A stretch of 64,000 bases of DNA, from positions 2,790,001 to 2,854,000 of the forward strand of contig NC_013521.1 in NCBI RefSeq assembly GCF_000024925.1. Reading direction: 5' to 3'. This document shows, in pieces, positions 1-9,000 of this stretch. Each line of letters begins with the position of its first letter. Position 1 is the first letter of the stretch. This DNA is from Sanguibacter keddieii DSM 10542 (lineage in GTDB: Bacteria > Actinomycetota > Actinomycetes > Actinomycetales > Cellulomonadaceae). Below the pieces are notes generated by a model. It worked only from the letters and a program-made list of their open reading frames with translations. It had not been told where the DNA came from and did no database searches. The position numbers and the translations under genes are program-made.

Positions 1-712
1 GCGTCGCGGGGCCCGCGTTCTCGTCCCTGGCGAGGTCGTGGGCGACGAGAGTCCGGTAGACGTCCTTGGCCGTCTCCTCCGCGCTTGAGACCAAGGTCAC
101 GCTCTCCCCCATGACGTACGAGATCGCACCGGTCAGCAGCGGGTAGTGCGTGCAGCCGAGGATGAGGGTGTCGACGTCGGCCGCGATCACCGGCTCGAGG
201 TAGCGCCGCGACACCTCGAGGACCGCCGGTCCGGACGTCACGCCCGACTCGACCAGCGACACGAAGTCGGGGCACGCCTGGCCCGTCACCGAGATGCCTG
301 CCGCGACGGCGAGGGCGTCCTCGTAGGCCCGTGACTCGATCGTCGCGCGCGTCCCGATCACCCCCACGCGCCCGGTCCGCGTCGCCGCGACGGCGCGCCG
401 GGCCGCAGGGAGGATCACCTCGACCACGGGGATCCCGTGGCGGACCGTGTACCGCTCGCGGGCGTCCCGCAGGACCGCCGCGGACGCAGAGTTGCAGGCG
501 ATGACCAGCATCTTGACGCCCTGGTCGACCAGGCTGTCCATGACGTCGAGCGCGAGCGCACGGACGGTCGCGAGAGGCTTGGGCCCGTAGGGCGAGTGCC
601 GGGTGTCTCCGATGTAGTGGATGGACTCGTGGGGCAGCTGGTCCAGGATGGAGCGGGCGACCGTCAAGCCCCCCACTCCGGAGTCGAAGATCCCGATCGG
701 GGCGTTGTTCAC
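1..712 (-). CDS. murI: Glutamate racemase (3' end cut off by window)
   Basis: This enzyme interconverts L- and D-glutamate for peptidoglycan synthesis in the cytoplasm. The translation opens [18 protein letters not shown], the racemase glycine-rich N-terminus. It contains both catalytic cysteine motifs, VIACNSASA near residue 73 and [11 protein letters not shown] near residue 183. The GTG at 710-712 is the start. A TATCCT element at 719-724 lies 6 bases upstream, so the mRNA is probably leaderless. About 237 codons are present and the C-terminal few dozen residues fall outside the window. It is followed upstream on the same strand by DUF2017 and clpS, a common actinobacterial order. Confidence 0.95.
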   Translation of the reverse strand, partial: MNNAPIGIFDSGVGGLTVARSILDQLPHESIHYIGDTRHSPYGPKPLATVRALALDVMDSLVDQGVKMLVIACNSASAAVLRDARERYTVRHGIPVVEVILPAARRAVAATRTGRVGVIGTRATIESRAYEDALAVAAGISVTGQACPDFVSLVESGVTSGPAVLEVSRRYLEPVIAADVDTLILGCTHYPLLTGAISYVMGESVTLVSSAEETAKDVYRTLVAHDLARDENAGPAT

Positions 713-729
713 CCCTCGAGGATAGTCCG

Positions 730-1566
730 TCAGGACGGCCTGCTGGCCCGCCGGTGCTGCTCGAGCAGGCAGTCCGTGAGGGACTCCTGGAGGTACCCGG
801 CCAGGAGGAACACCGAGCCGAGGAACAGCTCGGGCCCGCTGAGCGCCTCGCCGGCGTGCCCGCGGCCAGCAGCCGGGCCGGCCGGGTCGTCGCCGTCCTC
901 GTCCTCCGGGACGTGGTCCTCCCACGTCGCCGACACGGACCGGTAGAGGGCGTCGGTGTCGGCGTCGGTGCGCAGCCCCAGACGAGACCCGATCACCTGA
1001 CGCACGTCGCCGAGCGCACCGGCGACCTCGGGCCCGTCGTCACGGGCGACCACCATGGGCAGCTGCTCGTCCTCGTCGGACGACGGCGACGCCTCGAGCA
1101 GGAGCTCGGCGAACAGCAGCAGCCGGTCGACCTTGCGCTGGCGCAGGTCCTCGTCCGTGAGGCGCCGGAACTCGTGGGCCACCTCGGGGTCGTCCGAGGC
1201 GTCGGGGAGCAGGCGCCGGACCGCCGGGTCCGCCGGGGCGGCCACGACGTCGGCGTCCGCGTCGATGCCGGCGAGCAGCTGACGCAGCTGCGCCTCGGAC
1301 TCTGCCTCGGCCTCGGTCTGCTCTGCCGCCGGCTGCGTGTCGCCCTCCTGCAGCTCGGGGTCCTGCGCGGCGCCGTCCTCGGCGCCCTCGTCCTCGCCAG
1401 CGGTCTGGTCCGGCGTCTCGTCCTGCTCGGGCTCGACCTCGACGAGGTCCTCCCCACCGAGGAGCTCGACCACGTCACCGGTCACCTGGGCGAGCACGAG
1501 GCGCTCGGGGGTCGACAGCGCCGCGACGAAGGTGGTCCCTGCGTCGGCGATCTCGAACTGTCGCAC
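730..1566 (-). CDS. DUF2017 family protein with acidic insertion
   Basis: The protein has 278 residues. Residues 1-38 ([17 protein letters not shown] onward) and about 95-278 match the DUF2017 family, which is found beside clpS across Actinobacteria; its function is unknown. Residues about 39-93 are a low-complexity stretch rich in Glu, Asp, Gln and Ala, which makes the protein clearly longer than usual for the family. No signal peptide or membrane segment is visible. It starts 2 bases after the clpS stop, so the two are almost certainly co-transcribed and translationally coupled. The conserved pairing suggests a link to Clp proteolysis, but that is inference. Confidence 0.85.
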   Translation of the reverse strand: MRQFEIADAGTTFVAALSTPERLVLAQVTGDVVELLGGEDLVEVEPEQDETPDQTAGEDEGAEDGAAQDPELQEGDTQPAAEQTEAEAESEAQLRQLLAGIDADADVVAAPADPAVRRLLPDASDDPEVAHEFRRLTDEDLRQRKVDRLLLFAELLLEASPSSDEDEQLPMVVARDDGPEVAGALGDVRQVIGSRLGLRTDADTDALYRSVSATWEDHVPEDEDGDDPAGPAAGRGHAGEALSGPELFLGSVFLLAGYLQESLTDCLLEQHRRASRPS

Positions 1567-1568
1567 GT

Positions 1569-1862
1569 CTACTCACCGCTCCGCTGCATCGTGGCCCACA
1601 GCCCGAAGGAGTGCATGGCCTGGACGTCCATCTCGACCTTCTCCCGGCCGCCCGTCGAGACGACGGCCTTGCCCTCGGAGTGCACCTGCATCATGAGGCG
1701 GTGGGCGTGCCGCTCGGAGAAGCCGAAGTAGCTCTCGAACACGTAGACGACGTAGTTCATGGTGGTCACCGGGTCGTTCCAGACGAGGGTGACCCACGGC
1801 TCGCCGACCGAGGCCGCGGTGTCCTGGCGCTCTTCTTGGCCGGGGATGGTCTTGACGTTCAC
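1569..1862 (-). CDS. clpS: ATP-dependent Clp protease adaptor ClpS
   Basis: ClpS delivers N-degron substrates to the ClpA/ClpC unfoldase. The 97-residue protein has the family core [19 protein letters not shown] (residues about 23-41), including the Asn-Asp pair that binds the substrate amino terminus, and the [17 protein letters not shown] helix. The GTG at 1860-1862 is chosen because TAGAGT at 1869-1874 sits 6 bases upstream, indicating a leaderless transcript. The gene is divergent from pncB and followed directly by the DUF2017 gene. Confidence 0.95.
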   Translation of the reverse strand: MNVKTIPGQEERQDTAASVGEPWVTLVWNDPVTTMNYVVYVFESYFGFSERHAHRLMMQVHSEGKAVVSTGGREKVEMDVQAMHSFGLWATMQRSGE

Positions 1863-1936
1863 GGGACAACTCTAGGGGCACCACCTGGGAGGACCGTCAG
1901 CGTGCGCACCGGCACGGGTGACCTACGGTTGTCCCC
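1863..1936. promoter_or_regulatory. Divergent leaderless promoters of clpS and pncB
   Basis: This 74-base intergenic region carries TAGAGT on the minus strand (1874-1869), 6 bases before the clpS GTG, and TACGGT on the plus strand (1924-1929), 7 bases before the pncB ATG. Neither start has a Shine-Dalgarno sequence. No convincing -35 hexamer was found for either. Confidence 0.55.
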
Positions 1937-3259
1937 ATGGGAACAGCGCTGCTGACGGACCGGTACGAGCTCACGATGCTGCAGGGGGCACTCGCCGACG
2001 GGACCGCGGACCGCAGGTGCGTGTTCGAGGTCTTCACCCGTCGCCTGCCGTCCTGGCGCAGGTACGCCGTGCTCGCCGGCACGGGCCGGGTGCTCGAGGC
2101 GATCGAGCGCTTCCGCTTCGACGAGGACGAGCTCGCGTGGCTCGAGCAGGAGTCCGTCGTCGACGCCCGCACGCTGGACTACCTCGCCTCGTACCGCTTC
2201 ACCGGGGACGTCCGCGGCTACGCGGAGGGTGAGGTGTTCTTCCCCTCGAGCCCGGTCATGGTGGTCGAGGGGACCTTCGCCGAGGCCGTCCTGCTCGAGA
2301 CCGTGATCCTGTCGATCCTCAACTACGACTCCGCGGTCGCCTCGGCCGCGTCCCGCATGACGAGCGCAGCCGTCGGACGCCCGTGCCTGGAGATGGGCTC
2401 GCGCCGTGCGCACGAGGAGGCGGCCGTGGCGGCCGCCCGCGCTGCCGTGGTGGCCGGCTTCGCCGGGACGTCCAACCTGGAGGCCGGTCGTCGTTACGGC
2501 CTGCGGACCATCGGCACGGCGGCGCACGCCTTCACCCTGCTGCACGACGACGAGGAGCAGGCCTTCCGGGCGCAGATCGCGTCGTCGGGACCGGGGACCA
2601 CGCTGCTCGTCGACACCTACGACGTCACGCGCGGCGTCGAGCTCGCGATCGAGGTGGCGGGGACGGGCCTCGGAGGTGTGCGCCTCGACTCGGGCGACCT
2701 GGGCGTCCAGGCGGTCGAGGTGCGCAAGCAGCTCGACGCGCTCGGCGCGACGGGCACGACCATCACCGTGACCTCTGACCTCGACGAGTACGCGATCGCG
2801 TCGCTCGCCGCCGTCCCGGTGGACTCCTACGGCGTGGGCACCAAGCTCGTGGTCGGGTCCGGCGCCCCGACCTGCGGCATGGTCTACAAGCTCGTCGCCC
2901 GCGAGGACTCGTCGGGGAAGCTCTCCCCCGTGGCGAAGGCGTCGACGTCCAAGACGAGCGTGGGTGGACGCAAGTCCGCCGCCCGGCGTCTCGACGAGGA
3001 CGGCCGGGCCGTCGCCGAGGTCGTCGTGACGGGGCGCGACGAGGCCGTCGCCGCGTGGTCGCCGGCGGACGCCGACCTCCGCCCGCTGCTCGTCGACCTC
3101 GTCACCGGCGGGGAGGTCGACCACCGCTGGACCGGCGCCGCCGGGGTGGCGGCAGCTGCCGCCCGGCACGAGGCGTCGCGCGACGAGCTCCCGCGGGGCG
3201 CGCGTCGCCTGTCGACCGGTGACCTCGCGGTGCCGACCACCTCGCTCGTCCTCGACTGA
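1937..3259 (+). CDS. pncB: Nicotinate phosphoribosyltransferase
   Basis: This enzyme converts nicotinate and PRPP to nicotinate mononucleotide in the Preiss-Handler NAD salvage pathway. The 440-residue protein begins TALLTDRYELTMLQGAL, typical of the family, with TIGTAAHAFT at residues 191-200 carrying the likely phosphorylated histidine and GVRLDSGDLG at 247-256 for phosphate binding. The length fits the family. The ATG at 1937 has no ribosome binding site but has TACGGT 7 bases upstream. It is convergent with the helicase gene. Confidence 0.95.
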   Translation: MGTALLTDRYELTMLQGALADGTADRRCVFEVFTRRLPSWRRYAVLAGTGRVLEAIERFRFDEDELAWLEQESVVDARTLDYLASYRFTGDVRGYAEGEVFFPSSPVMVVEGTFAEAVLLETVILSILNYDSAVASAASRMTSAAVGRPCLEMGSRRAHEEAAVAAARAAVVAGFAGTSNLEAGRRYGLRTIGTAAHAFTLLHDDEEQAFRAQIASSGPGTTLLVDTYDVTRGVELAIEVAGTGLGGVRLDSGDLGVQAVEVRKQLDALGATGTTITVTSDLDEYAIASLAAVPVDSYGVGTKLVVGSGAPTCGMVYKLVAREDSSGKLSPVAKASTSKTSVGGRKSAARRLDEDGRAVAEVVVTGRDEAVAAWSPADADLRPLLVDLVTGGEVDHRWTGAAGVAAAAARHEASRDELPRGARRLSTGDLAVPTTSLVLD

Positions 3260-3295
3260 GCGAGACGGCCGACGCCCGGCGGTCGACGCCGGCCC

Positions 3296-5269
3296 CTACT
3301 TCTTGCCGACGAACCAGCCCCGGACGACCTCGACGCGCTTGGTCAGCTGGTCGATCGAGGCGAGCGGGACCTCCGGGCCGCCGCTGCGTCGGCGCAGCTC
3401 GTTGTGGACCGAGCCGTGCGGCTGGCCGCTCCGCCGCGCCCAGGCGGACACGAGCTGCGAGAGCTCCTTGCGGAGGTCTGCTGCACGACGGTGGTCGAGC
3501 TCGCTGCGCTCGGCCGCCTGCTGCACGCCCTTGCTCTTGCTGCTCAGCTGGCTCGCCTGACGCTGCTTGAGCAGCGTGGTCACCTGGTCGGCGTCGAGCA
3601 GCCCCGGGAGACCGAGGAAGTCGAGCTCCTCCTCCGAGCCCATGTCGCCTCCCGTGCCGAACTCGCCGCCGTCGAAGAGGACCCGGTCGAAGGACGCCTG
3701 CGACTCGAGCATCTCGAAGGAGCCCTGACCGGCGAGCGTGTCGGACGCCTTGTCCTCCCGGTTGGCCGCCGCCACGAGGGCGTCCTCCGGGTTGTACATG
3801 TCGCCCTGCTCCTCGTTGGTGAGGGGCCGGTCGAGGGCGTGGTCGCGCTCGACCTCGAGCGTGTTGGCGAGGTCGAGCAGCGGCCCGACGCTCGGCAGGA
3901 ACACCGAGGCGGTCTCGCCGCGGCGCCGGGCCCGGACGAAACGCCCGACCGCCTGGGCGAAGAACAGCGGGGTCGACGTGGACGTCGCGTAGACACCGAC
4001 GGCGAGCCGGGGCACGTCGACCCCCTCGGAGACCATGCGGACCGCGACCATCCAGCGGTCGTCGCCGTCCGAGAACTCGTCGATGCGCTTGCTGGCCCCG
4101 TCGTCGTCGGAGAGGACCACCACGGGTGACCTCCCCGTGATGCGGGCGAGGTGACCGGCGTAGGCGCGCGCGTCGTTCTGGTCGGTCGCGATGACGAGAC
4201 CACCGGCGTCGGGGACGGCACGCCGCACCTCGCTGAGCCGCTTGTCGGCCGCGGCGAGGACGGACGGCGCCCACTCGCCGTTGGGGTCGAGCGCGCTGCG
4301 CCAGGCCTGCGCGGTCATGTCCTTGGTCATGGCCTCGCCGAGACGTGCGCTCACCTCGTCGCCCGCCTTGGTCCGCCACCGCATCTGCCCCGAGTAGGTG
4401 AGGAAGATGACGGGGCGCACGACGCCGTCGCGCAGGGCGTCGCCGTACCCGTAGGTGTAGTCGGCCGAGGACCTGCGGATCCCGTCCATCCCGCGGTCGT
4501 ACACGACGAAGGGGATGGGTGAGGTGTCCGAGCGGAACGGCGTCCCGGTGAGGGCGAGCCTGCGCTCGGCCCCCTCGAAGGCCTCACGGATGGCGTCTCC
4601 CCACGAGAGGGCGTCACCGCCGTGGTGCACCTCGTCGAGGATGACGAGGGTGCGTGCGGCGTCGGTCCGCGCCATGTGCAGGGCAGGGTTGGCCGCCACC
4701 TGGGCGTAGGTCAGGGCCACCCCGTCGTAGTGCGCGCCGTGCCGGCCCTGGCTGTTCTTGAAGTTCGGGTCGAGGCGCACCCCGACGCGCGCCGCGGCGT
4801 CGGCCCACTGGTGCTTGAGGTGCTCGGTCGGTGCCACGACGGTGATGCGACGGACGGTGCCCTGCTCGAGCAGCTCGGTCGCGATGCGCAGCGCGAAGGT
4901 CGTCTTGCCGGCACCCGGCGTCGCGACGGCCAGGAAGTCCTTGGGGCTGCGCGCACGGTAGGTCTCGATGGCCTCGGCCTGCCAGGCACGCAGCTTCGAC
5001 GCCGTGCCCCAGGGGGCACGGCGCGGGAAGCTCGGGGACAGGTGCGACGCGGCGGCGGAGGACGCCGCCTGCGGCACCGGGGTGACCGGGAGCGGGAGCG
5101 GGGCCCCGGCAGGCAGGCTGGTGTGCCCGTGGCCGGGGTCGTCGACGGCACCGTCGGCACCGTCGGGCTGGCCTGCAGGAGGGCTGTCGACGGGCCGCGT
5201 CGGCTCAGGCGCGGTCAGGGCGTCGAAGTCGAAGGGGTCGCTCGTGTGCTTGGAGGACGCAGCACTCAC
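3296..5269 (-). CDS. DEAD/DEAH-box helicase, superfamily 2
   Basis: This 657-residue protein has an N-terminal low-complexity region of about 85 residues. A superfamily 2 ATPase core follows: Walker A TPGAGKTT at 117-124, DEVHH Walker B at 212-216, TGTPFR motif III at 241-246, SEGVDVPRL at 414-422 and the arginine-finger motif QAVGRFVRARR at 439-449. The C-terminal 200 residues are charged and unassigned. The closest general type is the actinobacterial UvrB/Rad25-like helicase; the substrate is unknown. Its start overlaps the stop of the DUF3039 gene by 4 bases (ATGA), so the two are translationally coupled. Confidence 0.88.
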   Translation of the reverse strand: MSAASSKHTSDPFDFDALTAPEPTRPVDSPPAGQPDGADGAVDDPGHGHTSLPAGAPLPLPVTPVPQAASSAAASHLSPSFPRRAPWGTASKLRAWQAEAIETYRARSPKDFLAVATPGAGKTTFALRIATELLEQGTVRRITVVAPTEHLKHQWADAAARVGVRLDPNFKNSQGRHGAHYDGVALTYAQVAANPALHMARTDAARTLVILDEVHHGGDALSWGDAIREAFEGAERRLALTGTPFRSDTSPIPFVVYDRGMDGIRRSSADYTYGYGDALRDGVVRPVIFLTYSGQMRWRTKAGDEVSARLGEAMTKDMTAQAWRSALDPNGEWAPSVLAAADKRLSEVRRAVPDAGGLVIATDQNDARAYAGHLARITGRSPVVVLSDDDGASKRIDEFSDGDDRWMVAVRMVSEGVDVPRLAVGVYATSTSTPLFFAQAVGRFVRARRRGETASVFLPSVGPLLDLANTLEVERDHALDRPLTNEEQGDMYNPEDALVAAANREDKASDTLAGQGSFEMLESQASFDRVLFDGGEFGTGGDMGSEEELDFLGLPGLLDADQVTTLLKQRQASQLSSKSKGVQQAAERSELDHRRAADLRKELSQLVSAWARRSGQPHGSVHNELRRRSGGPEVPLASIDQLTKRVEVVRGWFVGKK

Positions 5270-5628
5270 TTGCCGGAGTCACCCGAGTCGTCGCCGCCGT
5301 CCTGCGGGTCCCGGAGGCCCTCGTAGATCTCCTTGCAGATGGGGCAGACGGGGAACTTCTTGGGGTCACGACCCGGGATCCACACCTTGCCGCAGAGCGC
5401 GATGACGGACTTGCCGCTCAGGGCAGAGTCGAGGATCTTCTCCTTGCGCACGTAGTGCGCGAAGCGCTCGTGGTCACCGGGCTCGACCTCCTCGCGCGTC
5501 TCGACGTGCTCGAGGACGCTCGTCGAGGTACCACCGCCCGGGCCGCCGGGGGCCGTGGGGGCGTTGAAGGGGTCCGTGCTCATGTCACTCATGACGGGAC
5601 CTGTGCTCGTCGACGGCTGCTCGCTCAT
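5266..5628 (-). CDS. DUF3039 family zinc-ribbon-like protein
   Basis: The 120-residue protein belongs to DUF3039, a small actinobacterial family of unknown function. Residues about 1-50 are low complexity. The conserved C-terminal part has ALCGKVWIPGRDPKKFPVCP followed by ICKEIYEGL, with CGK and CPIC positions that could bind zinc. It is translationally coupled to the downstream helicase, a recurring pairing that suggests a shared nucleic-acid task. The ATG at 5628 has TAGACT 6 bases upstream, so it is probably leaderless. Confidence 0.85.
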   Translation of the reverse strand: MSEQPSTSTGPVMSDMSTDPFNAPTAPGGPGGGTSTSVLEHVETREEVEPGDHERFAHYVRKEKILDSALSGKSVIALCGKVWIPGRDPKKFPVCPICKEIYEGLRDPQDGGDDSGDSGK

Positions 5629-5785
5629 GGGTCGAGTCTACGTGGGACCCGCTGACACCGTCTGCTCCGGACCGGGGCGTCGTGCGTCACCTCCTGGCGC
5701 GGGACTGCGACGCCCGCACCTGTCAAGCCGACACCTCTGCCGCGCCGCGCGCACGACGCCATCACAGACAACCCCTCGTGGCGGA

Positions 5786-5803
5786 ATGGGGAGAGGTCCC
5801 CAT
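5786..5803. promoter_or_regulatory. Operator-like dyad upstream of the subtilase gene
   Basis: ATGGGGA and TCCCCAT form perfect 7-base arms around a 4-base spacer. The position, about 250 bases before the subtilase start and away from the DUF3039 promoter, suits a transcription-factor site. The factor is not known. Confidence 0.4.
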
Positions 5804-5862
5804 GCTCAGGACGCCCCGTCGAATGCCCATTTAGGGGCTCTGACCTGCGATAACACCCTCAG

Positions 5863-5879
5863 GTTAACGCCACGTAACG
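5863..5879. promoter_or_regulatory. Tandem GTNAC-type repeat, MtrA-like site
   Basis: GTTAAC (5863-5868) and GTAACG (5874-5879) are spaced by 11 bases. This resembles the direct repeats bound by MtrA, an actinobacterial response regulator of cell-envelope genes. The assignment is by resemblance only. Confidence 0.3.
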
Positions 5880-5958
5880 TCTGCACGAAACTCTTACATC
5901 TTCATCCGCCCGTGGGTATCGTCGGTCCCCATCACCGGTCGAGAGATCACCCCACCCC

Positions 5959-5990
5959 GTCCACCTGTCGAGCGCGCCCGACGGGTGGAC
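5959..5990 (+). promoter_or_regulatory. Hairpin in the presumed subtilase 5' leader
   Basis: GTCCACCTGTCG pairs with CGACGGGTGGAC over an 8-base loop, giving a 12-pair stem with one U-G wobble. It ends about 60 bases before the GTG start at 6050 and leaves the Shine-Dalgarno sequence free, so it may stabilise the mRNA or act as a control element. Confidence 0.45.
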
Positions 5991-6049
5991 CGGCACGTGC
6001 GGGCGGTCGACGCCGGCGATCGAAGAGCCCTCACTCTCAAGGAGAACTC

Positions 6050-9000
6050 GTGACCGTTCACCGACGTACGTCGGGTGCCAGGACCGTCGGCGCAGCCGCC
6101 GTCGGACTCGCCCTCGCCGCCGGTCTCGCCGTCCCGGCGAACGCAGACCCCACCACCCCCCTCACCGGCTACGCACCCGACCGGTCCTCCCGGCTCGGCG
6201 CGGACGTCGTCTCGCCGTCGCTCTCGGGGCGCGACGGACGCGTCTCCGTGTTCGTCCAGACCACCGGTCAGAGCGCCCTCGAGGTGCAGAGCACCGCCCG
6301 CTCCGCCAGCTCGGTCCAGCAGCGCGTCGACGAGATCGACGCGACGGCCGCGACCGTCGAGGCCGAGGCCTCCACCGTCGACTCCGACGTCGAGGTCCTC
6401 TACGTCACGCGCTACACGGTGCCGGGCGTCGCGCTCAGCCTCGACGCCTCGAGCATCGAGACGATCGCCGCCATGGACGACGTCGTGAAGATCTCCGCGA
6501 TCCGGTCCCAGACGGTCGACCTGCCGAACGTCTCCGACCCCGCCAACATCAACTCCGACGCCCTCGTCAGCGCCTTCCAGGCCTGGGGCGCCGGCGGCGC
6601 CACCGGTGAGGGCGTCAACATCGCCGTCATCGACACCGGCATCGACTACACCCACGCGGCCTTCGGCGGACCCGGGACGGTCGAGGCCTACGACACCGCG
6701 GTCGCCTCGACCGCGGCACCGGACCCGAGCTGGTTCGACGCCACCAAGTACCTCGGCGGCTACGACTTCGCCGGATCTACCTACAACGCCGACCCGAACA
6801 GCCCCACCTTCCAGCCGGTCCCGGCAGCCGACGAGAACCCCATCGACGGTCGCGGCGGGAGCCACGGCACGCACGTCGCCGGCACGGCGGCAGGCTACGG
6901 CGTCGTCGAGGTCGAGGGTGACGGCGTGACCTTCGGCGAGGAGGCCGACGGCACGCGCACGCCCGACGCCTACGCCTCGGTCGACGAGTCCGTCGACTTC
7001 GTCGTCGGCCCGGGCTCTGCCCCCGACGCAGGCCTGTTCTCCCTCAAGGTCTTCGGTGACACCGGCGGCAGCACCGACCTGACCGGAGCGGCGATCGACT
7101 GGGTCGGCGAGGCCATCGCGGACGGCCAGCAGATCGACGTCGTCAACCTGTCCCTCGGCAGCGACTTCGGCGCGGTCGACGACCCCGAGAACGCGATGCT
7201 CGCAGCCCTCATGGACCAGGGTGTCCTCCCCGTGATCGCCTCCGGCAACGCCGGCGACATCACCGACGTCGCCGGGACGCCGAGCAACACGGCCCGCACG
7301 CTCTCAGTGGCCGCGTCGGCCAGCGGGCGCGGGCTCCAGGACGGTGTCCTCGACCTCACGTCGAACGTCACCTACGGCGCGCAGTACTCCCAGGCCTTCA
7401 CCGGTACCTTCACCCGCGACGGAGCCGTGGTGCCGCTGAGCGACCCCACCAACCTCGAGGGCTGCCTGGCCTACTCGACCGAGGACGCTGCCGCGGTCGC
7501 CGGGAACTTCGTCCTCGTGGAGTGGAACGACGACGTCGCCCTCCCCTGCGGCTCTGCGGTGCGGTTCAACAACGCGGCTGCCGCAGGCGCGACGGGCGTC
7601 ATCCTCACCTCGACGGTCAACAGCTTCGAGTCCGGGATCGCCGGCAACGACCTGATCCCGGGCGCACAGGTCACCGCTGACGCCTCGGCCGTGATCCGTC
7701 CGCTCGCCGAGGCCGGCACGCTCCAGGTCCGGCTCTCGAGCGACCTCTTCGGCCAGGCCGAGTTCTTCGACCCGACCAAGGTCGACACGATCGCCAGCTT
7801 CAGCTCGCGCGGCGAGCACGGCTCGTACAACGACATCGTCAAGCCTGACGTGTCCGCACCCGGCGTCGGGATCATCTCGGCAGGCTCCGGCACCGGGGCG
7901 GCCGCCTCGGTCAAGAGCGGGACGTCGATGGCCACCCCGCTCACCGCGGGCGTCGCAGCACTCGTCTACGAGGCACACCCGACCTGGGACGCCGACACCG
8001 TCAAGGCCCAGATCATCAACACCGCGACGCACGACGTCGTGGTCAGCGGGGACGACCCCACCGCCTACGCACCGGCACGCGCCGGGTCCGGGCGCATCGA
8101 CGCCTTCGCGGCAGTCACCAACCAGGTGACCGCGGCGACCGACGACGCCGGCGGCCTCGTCACCGCGTCCTTCGGCATCGTCGAGGTCGGCGCCGACGGC
8201 TTCACCGACAGCCGCACCATCACGGTGACCAACCACGGGACCGACACGGCGTCCTACACCCCCGAGTACCTGCCCCGCACCACGGTGCCGGGCGTCGAGT
8301 ACTCCGTCTCCCCCGCGACGGTCACCGTGCCCGCAGGCGGCACCGCGACGGCCACGGTCACCCTGACCGTCGCCGACCCGACGCAGCTGCGCCGCACCCT
8401 CGACCCGACCATGGAGGCGGCGCAGAGCGGCATCCCCCGCCAGTTCGTCTCCGACGCCTCGGGTGTCCTCGAGCTCGTCCCCACGGACGACGCCCGCGGC
8501 AGCCTCCGGGTCTCGGTCTTCTCCGCCCCCAAGCCGGTGAGCGACGTCCACGCCGCGCCGATCGTCCTCGAGGACGCTGCCGCGACGACCGCGCAGCTCG
8601 CGCTGTCCGGCCCGTCGCTCGCCCAGGGCACCGGCTCCGAGGGCTACTACTCCACGGCCGTGCCGCTCCAGCTCGGGGTCGTCGACCCCGTGGAGGAGTT
8701 CCCGGCGGACTCGGCGTCCAAGACGCTCTCGTCGCTCGACGTCGTGGCCGCCGGCGCCTCGAGCACCGCTCCGCAGCTCGCCGACCCGTCGGAGGGGCTC
8801 CTGACCTTCGGCGTCGTCATGGACGGTGACTGGGGCCGCCTCCTGCCGCACAGCTACCCGGTCGTCTCGATCGACACGGACAACGACGGCGTGGAGGACT
8901 TCTACACGTACATCACGCCGATCGCCGAGACCGTCGACCTCGTGGTCGCCCTCACGGTCGACTCCGCGACCGACGAGATCGTCGACTACCTGCCGGTGAA

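Larger units (their letters stand above)
5629..6049. other. 421-base intergenic region upstream of the subtilase
   Basis: No gene was found here. The first 20 bases hold the DUF3039 promoter. Further on there are three elements likely to serve the subtilase gene. A perfect 7+7 dyad (ATGGGGA-N4-TCCCCAT) lies at 5786-5803. A tandem GTTAAC/GTAACG pair with 11-base spacing lies at 5863-5879. A leader hairpin lies at 5959-5990. Bases 5820-5900 are noticeably less G+C-rich than the surroundings, as expected near a promoter, but no clear -35/-10 pair was identified. Confidence 0.6.

Noticed and set aside
993-1478. Long Arg/Ser-rich open frames on either strand over the DUF2017 gene
   Set aside because: They are alternate-frame shadows caused by high G+C; composition is abnormal and they have no start signals or family motifs.
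3260-3295. GC-rich partial inverted repeat between pncB and the helicase
   Set aside because: Arms are short and imperfect, so a terminator call is not supported.
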